From assembly GCF_040115645.1 (NCBI RefSeq), contig NC_089578.1:248001-312000 (forward strand): a DNA stretch of 64,000 nucleotides, in the 5' to 3' direction. Source of the DNA: Euwallacea fornicatus (Eukaryota > Arthropoda > Insecta > Coleoptera > Curculionidae). Shown in pieces: positions 34,902-47,405 of the stretch. Both the position numbers and the translations under genes were made by a program. Positions within the stretch are counted from its first letter, which is position 1; every line of letters starts with the position of its first letter. The notes beneath the pieces were generated by a model. The model was not told the origin of the DNA and ran no database searches. It was given only the letters and a program-made list of their open reading frames with translations.

Positions 34902-36165
34902 TTTGAGAAAAACCGACAGGTTAATTCAATAACGTTTAAAGCCCTTTAGAGGAAGCGTGGAGGTGCTTGAGGCATGCAAGAACGGACTGAATGGTTGTCG
35001 AGCCTCTGGAGAGGACCTAGCAGTCTTGCCTGGCAGTCGCAGAATGTTCAAAGAATAGAATTCATAACTTAAGGAGTTGAGGAGAATGGTAAGTCGGATA
35101 GAGGGTCTTGGAACAGACTAAATAGCTTCTTCCATTTGGAAGTTGTCCAATCTTGGATCTGTTTCGTTCAACACGTGAATGAATTTTCGAACTTCCAAGG
35201 ATCGCCTGTCGCTCGTTACCCGACACGTCCAGAGCAAGACTGAAGGGAACGGACTGAACTGAGGCAGGTCTTCGCAGGTTCTGTGAATCCCCTGAAATGT
35301 ACTTTAAAGGCGAGATGGAGAGAGGCATTTAGAGATAAGATAAATGATAAAGGTACTTTAAGTGAAGAGACAGAAGATAAACGCGGTTTTAAATTTTTTC
35401 TTATGGAACCCCCTGTGTATTGTGACGTATTTGAGTTCTAGGAGAAGTCCTGAACATATTTCATGTCACCACAACCAGTTGGACCACCACAATCTAATTT
35501 ATCAAAGGTTGAAACTATGCCCCCTGTTGACTTCCCCACAGGGGACAAGCCACAAGTCAAATTTCTCAAGAACGTTTCTCGTCATTCGAGGAGCTATTTC
35601 CTGAGTTTCTTGAGCTATTTTACCTTTTAACTCTTCTATAATGCAAACTCGCTCTACGTTTCAGATCGCGCCGTAAAACAAAGTCCATAGGGGCTAGGCC
35701 GGGCGGTCCTGCAGGCCACTCCAACTGCCCCCTCGCCGAACCAATGAAAAAAAATGAATAGTATTTGCACCTGAGCTGCGTTCGGAAGTCCTCACGGAGC
35801 TTAAGGACATCTTAACATACGCGGGGTCCCAAAAGAAACGAATTAAATAGTACATCGATTACCGCTATCCGGTACATATCTGTTACGTCAACGGATGCAC
35901 AACCGAAAACGGTATTCTACGTGTTCGGTCATTTTCATGACTTCCTGCAGTTTTTGACGAATTTATGTATAAATCTTGCCCGCTGCGTAGACCCGGAAGA
36001 CCGTTCGCTGAAGACGACCAAAACTCAATAATTGCGCAACGAAGCTCGGCCGTTCAATTTGCTACAGACGAAGATGGCGTCAGGAGGGATCACCCAGTGC
36101 AGGATGCAAATTCGACCCTGTTAGATTTGGCAATTTCCAATTTGAACTCTTCAAACACCTTTTGA
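34902..36165. other. No host gene; weak transposase remnant near 35.65-35.76 kb
   Basis: On the minus strand around 35760-35650, WFGEGAVGVACRTARPSPYG and, in the neighbouring frame, an LDFVLRRDLKRRASLH-like reading recall the third-Asp region of the PDL-P-DF transposase group. The match is weak. The remainder (34902-35640 and 35761-36165) holds nothing I can identify. Confidence 0.4.
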
Positions 36166-36191
36166 GCTACACTTAACGAACGACCCTCGTA
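36166..36191. mobile_element. Solo mariner-like terminus
   Basis: The string acttaacgaacgaccctcgt ending at about 36190 matches the right end of mariner-like copies 1 and 4. No transposase tail precedes it. Confidence 0.55.
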
Positions 36192-37384
36192 CGAACTCCT
36201 AATTTTGCCTCATGCAGGGGAGATCGGCCGGAAAAAACGTGAAATTTTCAGGGGGCACGGAGAAGTCGTCCAAAAATCGTCCTTCCGGGACGTCCGGGCT
36301 CGTTTCGGGACGCGAGGGAGTTTTCGCATCGCTCGCGATGACCTTGGGGCTTCGCCCAAAGCTTCCAGGAAGGTGCAGAGATTGAATTGACATTTTAAGC
36401 AAAGGTCGAAGGTGCCCGAAGTGCCCAGAAATCAGCAGTCCACTTTGGCGCAGCTAACAGGGCTTTACATTGCAATTCAAATGATTAAATCTGGTGCACA
36501 GTCTGCATTTTATACGAGAATACCGCTAGCACCACACTAGTTCCAAGAACCAGTATTTATGCACCGTAAGGTTCCCATGTTAAAAAGCAAAATTTCTATT
36601 AATTCCAGCATATACTTTGTTCACCTACTAACATATCAGTTCTAAGCGACTGCCCAAGGGGATATCATATCCTGTTCCGATGGGTAATTTCTGTGGGAAC
36701 TCTCGACCGAACTCTTCTCCAACAAAAACAAAGAACATCATTATTATTTACTTAACATTAGGTATTCGTCATATTTTTGTTGAGTTAGGATTATTTCGTT
36801 TTGCGTTTAGGTATTAGAGAATGTAAATTACCAGTTTTTGCGAGAACCACAAGATCTCGTTCTGCTGAGCTGATCATTAGCAGGTTCTGAGCTTTTAATC
36901 TACCTGTTTGGGTTTTCGTTCGATTCGTCGACGTATTTCGCTGAGTTTCTCCCGATTTAACCGTGCTCCTCCGTTTCCGAGATATCGGTGATTTAGCGCG
37001 AACACCAAACGCCTTAAGAATTAATAATCGCAATTATCGTTCGCGATCTTAGGTAGGTGCCAATTTTCGAGCTCTGCAGAGATAACATCTTTGGTCTGCG
37101 TTCATCGGGAAATTGTTTATTCGGAGATCAGACGAATCCACCCGCCATTTCGTCGAGAAGCGAGCGGACCCAGGAGCAGGGCGTCGCGCGTCAAAGGACC
37201 ACCGCAGCCGCAACATTTATCGTAGCAGGAGCAAATTCGGACTGAATTTCAAAAACTCATTTCCTTCCGTGACTTGCAGCAATGCCAGACTTTCGAGGTC
37301 TCGCGCATTGAAAACGTCACCGTTGGAGCGATTCTGCAGAATTTTACGGTGTATCGTGTCCTGATCTCATCCCAGTGCCAGGAC
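36192..37384. other. No recognisable gene
   Basis: Unassigned. Opposing short frames only; no inverted termini seen. Confidence 0.35.
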
Positions 37385-37585
37385 ACATGTAGCCGAAAAT
37401 TCATAGAAACTGCCGGTATCGGTACGTTGCAGTGGCCTCCGCGAGGTCCAGATTCGGACCGAATTGACCATCTGCTGGGGCGCGGGGCGCGTTCCCGCGA
37501 CGGACCTCCAGCAGCTCCAGAAGCAATGCGTGATGCGTTAGTTGGAGGGCGCAACATCGTACCAGACCAAGTCGTACTGAATTGA
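37385..37585 (+). pseudogene. Tc1-like transposase C-terminal fragment
   Basis: The plus strand encodes RKFIETAGIGTLQWPPRGPD, then a degraded Glu motif (SDRIDHLLGR) and APEAMRDALVGG. The equivalent stretch at 42200-42420 encodes VATAGINTLQWPA, so both derive from one Tc1 subfamily. The catalytic Glu is replaced by Asp here. Nonfunctional. Confidence 0.75.
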
Positions 37586-40555
37586 ATTTTTTCCTCTTCT
37601 GGTTTGGATGGGCATCTTCGTTCCAATCCGGAAGACTTCGCGTCTATTCACTCCCTCCGAGTCAGCAACCTGCTTCGCGTGCGAAGAGGTGGAAATATTT
37701 TTACTTTTTTTATTTTTGTTTTCATTGTTATATTTTTACGATCTGGAAGCTCTTCGTCCCGTTCTTTCTCAACACGAGCTGGTCATTTGTTGCGAAAACG
37801 CCTTTCTGCAAGTTTCTTCAAATACTTTTGGTCTCAATGCAGACGTTGAGGACCGATTTGGTCTCAATTCTTCATAGGAACTTTTTCTGTAAAAAATTCA
37901 TATTCTCAGGAGAATATCGCTATGATCTGTGTTTTTAAGTGTTCTCTTCTCTCTCTTCACACGTTTCTTCGTTTAGTTCAATTTTCTTGCCTGTTCTGAA
38001 GGGAAATGGTTTCTTCGTTGAGGTGGATGAATCTAAAAGTCTATCTATACAGGTTTTCCTCTGAGTTTTTCCTCCATCCAGATCTCCACAAACGAGTTTA
38101 TGTCTCGCTCAAATTCTTATTTCCTTAGAGAAGCATTCTTCATCTACAGAATATCGGCTCTGTCGAGACGTTAGAGGTCAAATCTACCTCCAGCGTTTAC
38201 TGGGTCCTCGATGTCTGAACCAGAAAATTGTTTTCTTATTTGCATTCTCTAATAGTTCTTCAACACTTTTTTCTCAATATCATAAGCTTCATCTCGGAAC
38301 TTGTCGGTCTTCTCTGATCTCCATTCAGATGGGACTAAATTCGCCTTCTATCTTCTTCTAAAAAAATACTTGAGTGGGGTGAGTGAAGGCGACTTTCATC
38401 CAAACCTCTTCAGGACTCTACGAGTTTAATGGAGGCCTTCAGAGACATCCATCAAGTTTCCATTCCTCTGAATTTCCTTCCATTTTATTTCTTCTTTAAT
38501 CAGATTTATTTGAGTGAGGCGTGTCGAAGACTCAAAAAATGCTTTCGAGAGTTCCACGCAACTATTCAGACACTTTTCTCTTAAGGTCTAGTTTTGATAA
38601 CTCCATTTCTTCCCACTTGCTTCGAAGGCGCTGTATGTCTTCCCTCCAAATCTTCAGAAGCTCTACTTTGAAATTTCAGCCCTTCTAACTGCCCATGAGG
38701 ACCAACGAAGTTTCCACGGGGTGTTGACTTCTTGCGGACCAACACTTATCAATGTTTCACCTCTTTGTGTCTTATTCTGTCGTTTCTTTTTCAGTCCGTT
38801 CTGCCAGTTTCCTTTTCCATCTTGCCCGCGCTCCCGTCTCCCATACCGATTTCCTCGAAACTCCCCTAACAGTGCCACCTCTCAATTTTCCCAGATTTTT
38901 CCGCCTTTTTCCCCTAATAATTTTCAGAGGTCGTTTATCCCGGTAGTCAAAACAAAATAATAATACCGTCGATGTCAAAACCGCAGGCCTGGAATTTTCT
39001 CTTCGCGTTTAGCTATGGTTTTCAGTCGCTAGTTGAGAACCAACACGAAGAAGTGCCAGGGTCAGGCTTAAACTAGTAACCTACATAAGAAGTACTTGAG
39101 AGTACGTTATGACCACGAAATACCGAAGCAGTGGCATTAAATTCCATCGAACACGTCCCAGAGAAGTCCCTGTACAGTCTTTAATACCAAGGCGAAGTGC
39201 GAATTTCAAAAAGATCAAGATTCATGTCTGTCGAATTCGTAAAGGTTGCATCGCACCTGCTCTGCTTAAATCTTGGTGGAGTTGGAGTTTTCCAGACGTT
39301 TCCAGTCGCAAACATCGACTCGAAAGGAAATGAAATCGAAATTTGCGCTAACGCCAGCTCCTCGATTAAAAAAAAAATGAAAAATGATCACTTGTCTCCA
39401 ACCGTTTGAAATTTTGAAAAAACATCGAAAAGCTCGGCTTCAGCCCGAAGTGCAATTCTGCCTATCGTTACCAGGCATTGAGAACCTGTAGCTTCCTGTA
39501 TCGGCTGTTGCAATTTGCGCATCATAAAACATCAAATTCGTGAATGGTGAGTGGTGAGAGCCCGAATAAAGCGTCCGCCACTCTCGACAATACCCCCCAC
39601 AAGACTCGCGACAATATCACTCGCGCGACTCACGAGGCGTCGTCAAAATTCGTTTTCGTGTATCCAAATTTACCAAAAGTGTCCACTTAATGACATAACT
39701 GGTGTACGTGCATAATAAAAATCGTCACCCAAGACAATAGCCTTGAGGCGAATTCATTCGGTAATTCAAAGATCGTTTCGTATTTACCTTTGGTCGCCAT
39801 GAGGTATCCTAAAATGCGTATTCCAAGCAGAAAAATGGCACGATCTACATACACCCACCAACACACTTTCAACCAACGAAAACCAGTCCCTTGAGAAAAA
39901 AATCCGATTCGAATCAAAATCCGTGGTTTGCTCAGGTCAACGTGAAGGAACCGCGGACGTACCTGCACGCCGCCGACATGGTTGGGACTATGGTACTGAA
40001 TTAGCGGCGGCCCAAGAAACGCTGCTTAAGAGATGGAAGTGGTTCCACGGTTCTACCGGAGAGGCCACGGTGAGAAAGCGAACGTCTGTACCCAAAGGTT
40101 TTGTTTATCTTGCTCTTGACGACTATAATAAGATATAAAATGCCGTTGTGTTTATAGAGGACACAATTCGCGAGTAGCGCTGCTTTCTTCTAAGCTGATT
40201 AGCAGTTGATACAATACAGCGTAAAAAGTTGGTTCTTGAACTTAGAAATGTCGGTTCTTCTTCCTTTTTAAGCACAACCGAACGTTTGTGCTTCGAAAAA
40301 GGTCGAAAAAACGTGACAAAAAGCTGAGGGAGCGCTTAGGGAGATCACGTTCTGCTAAGTCCACGAAGGCCGCGTTTTTGGCGTACATCACCGTGGGTGA
40401 GCACGACGTGCACCCTGAGGCTGCGCGAGGCATTGCTCTTAGGTGTAAAACGAGCAGAAATCCTTCGAGGACTTAGAGCACTCCACGGAGAGACCTGTGC
40501 AAGGAAAACCCAAGTGGCGTAAGAACTTCCTGGATGGACGAGAAAGGGCTGAGAA
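37586..40555. other. Long stretch with no recognisable gene
   Basis: From 37,600 to 38,700 the plus strand is pyrimidine-rich (many ttc and ctc words), giving spurious Phe/Leu/Ser-rich frames. No splice-consistent coding series, no RNA gene and no inverted termini were found. From 38,700 to 40,555 only short unassigned frames occur. Confidence 0.35.
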
Positions 40556-40559
40556 CGAA

Positions 40560-40935
40560 CCCCGTGCTCACTGGGGTCTGCAGAGGGTATTTGACGAACC
40601 TCGCGTATCGCCAAAAAAGACAAGATCAGAAACGTGACTCTGTTCACGACAACGACACGGGCAATCTGACCAGGGGAAAGTTGGCAGAACTTCAGTGACC
40701 AACGTTGGAACGGCCTCCCTGCAGTCCGGATTTATCCCCGTGCGACCTTCACGGGTTCGGTGCGTTGAAGGGGCCGTAACGGGGACAACGACGCAGCCGT
40801 TGAGGGGTTCGTGCGCAGTCGGTTGCGCACACAATGCGATGGGAGAAATCTACCCTCGAATTGGGAGATTATGTGGAAAGCTACCGCGCACTTTTCGCTT
40901 TTGGGTCCGACTCTTCAATACTTAAAAAAACAATA
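40560..40935 (+). pseudogene. Mariner-like transposase C-terminal pseudogene
   Basis: The plus strand, in mixed frames, carries LFTTTTRA/HDND-like second-Asp sequence (about 40640-40665), then a PTLERPPCSPDLSPCDLHGF segment followed by GALKGP (40700-40785), which is the mariner PPYSPDLAPSDFHLFGPLK region with the third Asp, and finally GDYVES (about 40868-40885), resembling the terminal residues of such proteins. Stops interrupt it. No TIRs were found. Confidence 0.7.
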
Positions 40936-42185
40936 ATTCCGGTTCGTGTTCGACTCGCTTCCGTACTAACAAGCACTTGATGCTCTCATATGACATCTCA
41001 AGCTCATATAAAACAATCGCAATAATTACGCGTGAAGTGATTTCACAAGGGACAATTATTACCTGTCTACTTCCCAAAGCTAATTGCGCCTATCCTTGTC
41101 TCGATCGTTTATTTCCTCCATTAAGTAGTCGCTGCGCGAGTCTTCCAAGACGGATCGTTTCCGTAAAAGTGCCCAAATTCACTTAAAAGGTTCCATAAGA
41201 ATTCACTGATTATGCATATTATTAATGGGTGGTATGAGACAGACGAGATACATAGAATCGACAGTGGAGAAAGCAGTGTGCACAGTTCTAACATGACTTG
41301 AAGATCGGGTTTGCAACTCGGCAAGATTTACGGCGATGTTAATAAAGATTCGAAAATAATGGAATTTGTCCTCTGAAAAAAATTTGAACATTCATGGAAG
41401 ATCCGGCCCAAAGGCATTAGGCCGCGAAGATCCCGTAAGGTTCCGCGCACGATTATTGATGTGCTGTTAGCTTTAACATCCGGTTAGTTTCCAGATAACC
41501 AAGAATCAATCCAATATCGAGCCCATTTCGATGAGAGTTAGACAGAAATTGACCGCGCTCTAATAATTTGGTCCTTAAGTCCGGCCGCTCTAACCCCTGC
41601 TCAATGCTCCGCTCTGATTTCGCCGTTTCTACGAAAATTCTCTTCATTATAATTTTCCTCATCATTGATGATATTCGAGTTGGAGTCTGGCGACCACCTG
41701 ACCTGGAATAAAATTTCGTCGGAAGTCACGAGTCCGACCAGTACTCTGTTTCGTTGGTCTCTTGGTAAGGTTACCACAACTTCCATCTGCACTTAGCGCC
41801 GCGAAAATCAAACTCTAAGGGCGCCCCTTGGGTAATTTTTTCGTTTCAATGAAAATTTGCGTCTAGACGAAACTACCCCATTGGCCCCTCAAGGGGCGGG
41901 ACACTGGCAGGTGCCTTATAGTCGCATCTGCAATGTCCTGTTGCAGCTGCTCGTGAACTAACTTCCAGTCAAACTTAACCATGAGGCGAAGTGTTTTTGT
42001 TGATTGTGAGAGCTGTCGGTCCTTAATTGCACATGGAAAAACCGATTATTAACAAACTAAGAAGCGTAGCAAAAACTTATTCTCACTAATTATCAATCGC
42101 AATTAAACTGACAATTTTTGTGATTCGCACATCTTACAGCAGCATGTGCGATCGCATGGCGAGTTAGTAGGTCCAAATTTTAATA
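40936..42185. other. No recognisable gene
   Basis: Mostly AT-rich. Minus-strand frames at 41453-41792 (Arg/Glu-rich) have no recognisable domain. Confidence 0.35.
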
Positions 42186-42189
42186 TAAT

Positions 42190-42455
42190 GCCAGACCAGA
42201 TGCAGCAGGAACCATCCGACACTTCGTAGCAACTGCTGGTATCAACACATTGCAATGGCCCGCGTGATGTCCAGACTTGAACCCAATTGACCGTCTGCGA
42301 GACGAATTAGGGCGCGTTCCCGGCCTCCAGCAAATCTAGAAGGAATCCGCAATGCATTCGTCGAAGAGTGGTACGTGGTACCAGGCAAGTTGTACCGAGA
42401 TTGAGTTCCCGTATGCCAAGAAAGGTGGAATCTCTAAGAGTTGCTAGAGGTGGCA
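42190..42455 (+). pseudogene. Tc1-like transposase C-terminal fragment
   Basis: The plus strand encodes AAGTIRHFVATAGINTLQWP then A, a stop, CPDLNPIDRLRDELGR, and a frameshifted tail (EGIRNAFVEEWYVVPGKLYR). Same subfamily as 37385-37585. The catalytic Glu position reads Asp. Confidence 0.75.
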
Positions 42456-42975
42456 CCGAGTTTATTGATTTTTGGGGACTTTGCCTTGGTCAGAACACGA
42501 TTTTTTCAGTAAAAATGTTAAACTATTGAATATAATGATTTGGGTTGGATTCCTTACCGATTGCGAGGTTTCAGTAAAATCGCTGCGATTTGGACAATTT
42601 TAAAGGTAAAACAGTGAGTTGGAGAACAAAATGTTTACTAAAAAGGGCACTCTCCATCCACCTGTCAAGATTTTTAACGCAACTGCTGCATTCACAGACA
42701 GAGTGATTTAAAAGTGATAACGAACACTGATCGAAATTTTTCCATAAACTTCCACGAAGGAAGAAGCAAAATCCGGTCTTTCCATTTCCATTAACAACCG
42801 CGGGGCCAGGCTGTACAGCGGCGAAAAAATAATTGAATTCGCATGATTCATACAGAAGTTATAACGCTTCGAATTCGACACAAAACTGGAGGAACCACAT
42901 TTTTGGAACTCAGGATATCTATGGGAATCTCTTATGGAAAAGAGTTGGTATCCAGAAAATTGTTCGGTTGTGAGA
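42456..42975. other. No recognisable gene
   Basis: AT-rich spacer before the minisatellite. Nothing identified. Confidence 0.35.
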
Positions 42976-43453
42976 GAGGTTCGCTTATCGGACGTGTCCG
43001 CTTGTCGGAGGTGCCCTCTCATCGGAAGCATTCGTTTGTCGGAGGCGTCCGCTTTAAAGGAGGCGTCTGCTTGTCGGAGGCGTCCGCTTTATCGGAGGTG
43101 CTCTCTTATCGAAGATGTTCGCTTTAGCGGAGATGCACTCTTATTAGAGACATCCGCTTTAAAGGAGGCGTCCGCCTGTCGGAGACGTTCGCTTTATCGG
43201 AGGTACTCTCTTATTGGAGAGGTCCGCTTGTCGTAGGTGCTCTCTTATCGGACACGTCCGCTTTATCGGAGGTGCCCACTTATTGGAGACGTGCGCTTGT
43301 CGGAGGTGTCCGCCTTATCGGAGGTGACCCCTTATGGGAGACGTGCGCTTGTCAGAGGTGTCCGCTTTATCGGAGACGCCCCCTTATTGGAGATGTGCGC
43401 TTGTCGGAGGTGTCCGCTTTATCGGAGGCGCCCTCTTATCGGAGGTGTCCGCC
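42976..43453. repeat. Minisatellite, ~18-bp unit with 52-bp higher-order period
   Basis: Tandem units close to cttatcggaggtgtccgc repeat across about 480 bp, with variants such as cgcttgtcggaggtgtc. Towards the right end three successive units (17+18+17 bp) form a 52-bp higher-order repeat seen at about 43290-43440. The array lacks stop codons in all three plus frames over long stretches, producing several Arg/Leu/Ser/Val-rich frames of 66-100 codons that I do not regard as genes. Confidence 0.9.
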
Positions 43454-44017
43454 AAGGGATATTTCACTGTAATTAGCATATGTCTTTGTTTCGATGACAA
43501 TTGCCTTTCAAGTGCTTTTTTTAACCAGAACTTTAAAGTATTTTGAACTCTTGGCGCCAGAGGGGGCTGAACAATTTTCCAACAGTTCCGCGGGCAATAA
43601 AACGAACATTTGCTATATTATAAATATATTCACAAGACAAATACACGTACTTTTAATGTCTTAATTCTCAATAAAAACTCTAGAACTAGGAATTATAGAT
43701 GGCAATACCGATAAAAAAAATGCTTAAATTTTCAGTAGATACTTCCACATAAAATACAACACGAAATTCAAGTAGTTTAGATATTGCTTTCTTGAATACT
43801 CCGAGAATGAAGGGCGATGAGAGTTCTACAAAAATGGAACAAGGAAATGGAATGCAAGTATCCACTTAAAAGATATTTACAAATTGATTGTTGACAAATT
43901 CATATATACAATTCTATAGTATTCTGTGTAAGTATAGAATTCCTACAGGGGTGCAGTATATTTACAGCAAAACCAATCATACCTCGTAATTTTAACTCGA
44001 CGCAATTCGGCCTCGCA
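43454..44017. other. No recognisable gene
   Basis: AT-rich DNA. No signal found. Confidence 0.4.
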
Positions 44018-44450
44018 TACAGGGTGTTGGGGGAACACCTCTCGCGAATTCAACCGACGGGCAAGAGCGTCACGTTGACCAGAAAACTCCTCCCACCGCG
44101 GGGAGGACCTACGGGTTCAAGCAAAAAAAAAAAATTTGGGAACTTAAAATTTGGCTAAAACGTTGAGAAACGTGCTGGAAAAGTTGAGATCGTTCAACGG
44201 GAATTTTTTGCGCGAGCAGTGATAGCACGGTGAAAGTGATCTTAAGGGCTGAACCTGGCCCTTCGAAGATCGGCAGGCAACGGACCCGTTGCACGTCCAG
44301 TTCGTGCAGCCCCTCGGGAAAGCATCGGAGCGAAACGGGCGCAACGCGACGTTGCCGATTTTCGAAAAAAAAATTCTTTGCTTTCAGGAGGAAGGGGGCC
44401 AAAATCGCCGGTTGAATTCGGGGACAGGCGTTTCTCCCGCGCCCCGCGGG
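44018..44450. mobile_element. M-family nonautonomous element, copy 4
   Basis: Left end tacagggtgttgggggaaca (44018), followed by ctctcgcgaattcaaccgac as in copy 3. The core has gggctgaacctggcccttcg, aagatcggcaggcaacgg and gcaacgcgacgttgccgat. The right end is worn (tctcccgcgccccgcgg, about 44450). GC-rich; the overlapping frames on both strands are shadows of the repeat. Confidence 0.75.
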
Positions 44451-45946
44451 GGGCAAGACCGAGGCGGACGCGCGCAACGCGCGCCACCGTCCGAACTAGC
44501 CGCGAATGCCCCCTCTGCAGGGGGGCTGCGTGCAAAGGTACTGGACCCCGACAAAACTAATCTACTAATAAATAGCAATAAATTAATAATGGTGACTTCG
44601 ATAGTTCTTAACTAAGTAAAATACAAAAATCATACGGCCGTCCTGGCGGCCGGCTTCGCAGTACTAAGAGTGGCAACTCAACGTGGCCGAAGAGAGGACA
44701 CGCACGTCCCTGAAGAAGGTTTTTTTTTTTTCCTTAACTTTTAGGACTAATCGCTAAACCGCCTGTGTTCCCATCGCGGGCGATGGGAACCCGAGTTCAA
44801 ATTTTACCTTACGTGTGCAATGGTTCAGTCGAAAGGGCAAAACTGCAAAAGCGAATATCTAATTGAAAAAATTTGGCATCGATGGCTAATATTATACTTT
44901 TAAAATACTTAATTTTCAAACAACAGCGTATACTAATTCTATACATTCAAACAGATCCACTGGTGATGAATTAGACATTACCATATACTCTATTTAATAT
45001 TTTTTTAATAAAAAAATACTTTTAAACTATAAAATGCATATTTTTCGATAAGTCAATTTACAATAGTTACGGTCTTATTTGGAGATTATCAACAACAATA
45101 CATTTTACCCATCTTATCATCTACCATAGACTAAAAGTATCCCGGAATTTTACCTTTTGCAATTGCGGCGTTGAAATGTATGGAATACGAATTTGCAAGC
45201 CTTAATCGCTACAGCATTCGCTCATGCTCCCCAAGCTCGCAGTGGTGATAACGACTTACACAATATCACAGGAAAATGGAATATATTTAATTTTTCGATT
45301 AACCATTAGGAAAAGTTAAATATTTAAAAGGGTTTTCTTCCATACATTTGATGTTTAGTTATGCATAAACTATTTCAGTTACCTAGAGTAATAACAGCGT
45401 GATATAAAATGAGGTATAGTTGGTATTGTTGTCCTTTTTCGAGCTTGTTCATCGGTTCATACCGTCCTAACATTCGTAGTCCGCGTGTCGTCCTCCAGAA
45501 GGACCGTTGCGAGGTCGCGCCGCGGCAGCCCCGAACGGGGCGTTCGTAGGACCGAGGGACGCTCGAAACCTACGCGGCAGCTAAAACCTCCAGAAGCATT
45601 GAGAATTTCATTACCGCACTGCGTCCGGAATTTACACACGTTTTACACTAAAACAAGAAAAAAATTACCAATTTTGAAGTCGCGCCCAGGGGGCGCCCGA
45701 GAGGGGAGGAAAAAGCCCGACCGCCTCGCGGGAAAGAGGCGACGGGAGCCGTAAATCAACAACGGTGCCGCCGAACTAAAGTCTGTTAATGCGCTGGAAT
45801 TCTGCCCCTGAGAAGGCAGGACGGCGGCGCGAAAGATCGGCCGCCGCCTTTCCGGCGAACCCGCGGGTCGAACCAGGCGAAACGATTTGAAATATTAATT
45901 TCACCCGCGCGTGCGGCAGGGCCGGCGAACGGGCATCAAACGTCCC
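44451..45946. other. No recognisable gene
   Basis: AT-rich interior (44800-45450) between GC-rich edges. A poly-T run lies at 44720-44731. No coding or RNA signal. Confidence 0.35.
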
Positions 45947-46552
45947 GCGCGGGACGTTGCAACTCTGGCCCGCGCCGCCGGCACCTCGCAAACTAAAGGA
46001 AGCGCCGGGAAGCTCGAGCGGGAGCGAAGTGGCGCTGGCCCTTTTTCGAAAGTCGGACTTTCCGAGCACCCCCGAAGGCGTCCGGAGAGAAACTAAAAAC
46101 CGAAGATTTCGTTTTTTACTTATTTCTCGATCGCTGCTCGACGAAAAGAGCGCAAGCGCATTTTCAAGGCTACTTCTTCCCAGCCACGCGTTCGAACGTG
46201 CTTTCTCTCGGAAAATCCGATGTCGTGCCCGTAACAGGGAACGGAGTTGACGATGGCGGCCGAAGGAAGAAACGTCGGGGGGCAAATGCGAGCGCGAGAT
46301 CGTGTAGCCGAGGAAGAGAGTGGCAACGAAAATGTGCTTGTGGGGCTTCGTTGTCACATGACCCCAGAGAAAACCGAAATTTTTGGTTTCTTCCGGACAT
46401 CTCCGGGAACGCCCGAAAATCAAAATTTCGAAAGCGGCACTTGGTGAAGCGCCGAGCAGCGCAACCGCGCCCCCACTCAAAACTGCTGCATCTCATTTAG
46501 TTTCCGAGATCTCGACGGTGGCGTCGGATTTGAAACGGCCTGCGTCCCTTGA
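45947..46552. mobile_element. F-family foldback element, copy 2 (GC-rich)
   Basis: The two arms are inverse: cccccgaaggcgtccggaga (46069) then gaaactaaaaaccgaag, against the complement of ttcggtttcttccggacatc and accgaaatttttgg near 46370-46405. The outer parts also match (cacctcgcaaactaaa on the left, inverse of tttagtttccgagatctcg near 46496). Its arm resembles 4919-5060 and its centre (gacgatggcggccgaagg at about 46250) resembles 7697 and 8464. The 234-codon minus frame across it is repeat-derived. Confidence 0.65.
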
Positions 46553-47405
46553 AGGGAGAATCGATATCAGAGAGAGGTTAAAAAGTCGCTGACGTCGGAT
46601 TCAGAAGAGGAAAAAAGCACAAGTTGGGGGTAATGTGAGGAATAGAGGGAAAATGTGAGCAGGACAATTTTTCCCCATTTCATTGGGGGAAGATTGAAAA
46701 TCCGCCCTGAAATTTGAAAAAAAGATCGGGGAGACTAAGAGGGCTCGGGGGAGCTCTCTAAGCGGCATATTACTGGGCGATGGGGAAAATAGAACCGACT
46801 TGATAAATGTCCCAGCTGAAATTTTAAAAAATCCAGGTTCTCTTGCCACGCCTGAGATATCAACTGAAACACCACGGAGTTTGCTCCGCCTGAGTTCGCA
46901 ATGCCTCATCGCAACTCCCCAGAAGGGGGCAATGAGCGCGTCTCCCTCGGATCTGAGGGAGAGAACCATTATACAAGACATTAACCACCAATGCACCGCT
47001 CACACAAGGCAGGCGATCACAGCCAAGCCCAATAGGTCGTTTCACAGCGTTCGTACTATCTCTCACCATACCGAGATATTCAAAATTTCTCATTTCAGCC
47101 CTCAATGGTTGCATGGGGGCACGTAAGACTTTCAATCCGCAGTGAAGAGCGAATATGGAGTTAGTTGATGGAATGACTATTGGAGCTTGCTTGGTCGCTG
47201 GGCGTGTGATCCTGGGTGTATGACAGTGGATGGATGGCATAGGGCGTACGGCACTGTATGACCGGACTGCCCAGTCTGCGTCCAAAGGGACACGAGTCGA
47301 TTCGGAGCACGTGGAGAGTGGCGTGGTCGTGGGAAGAGGACTGCGAAAGGTTTGAAGTCTCGAGTCTTGGGAAGGTTCGAAAAGGACGTTGTGGTATCAT
47401 GGACA
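46553..47405. other. No recognisable gene
   Basis: Overlapping frames on both strands (for example minus 47285-46860) have no recognisable domain. No inverted termini. Confidence 0.35.

Noticed and set aside
30600..36191. Possible full-length mariner bounded by the terminus-like strings at 31470 and 36190
   Set aside because: The distance (4.7 kb) is too great and no mariner coding sequence lies correctly between them apart from the separate fragment at 34600-34901.
42843..43546. Several 66-100 codon Arg/Leu/Ser-rich frames
   Set aside because: They are readings of the minisatellite in all three frames.
45776..46480. 234-codon open frame on minus
   Set aside because: It runs across both arms of a GC-rich foldback; high GC explains the lack of stops and no domain is recognisable.
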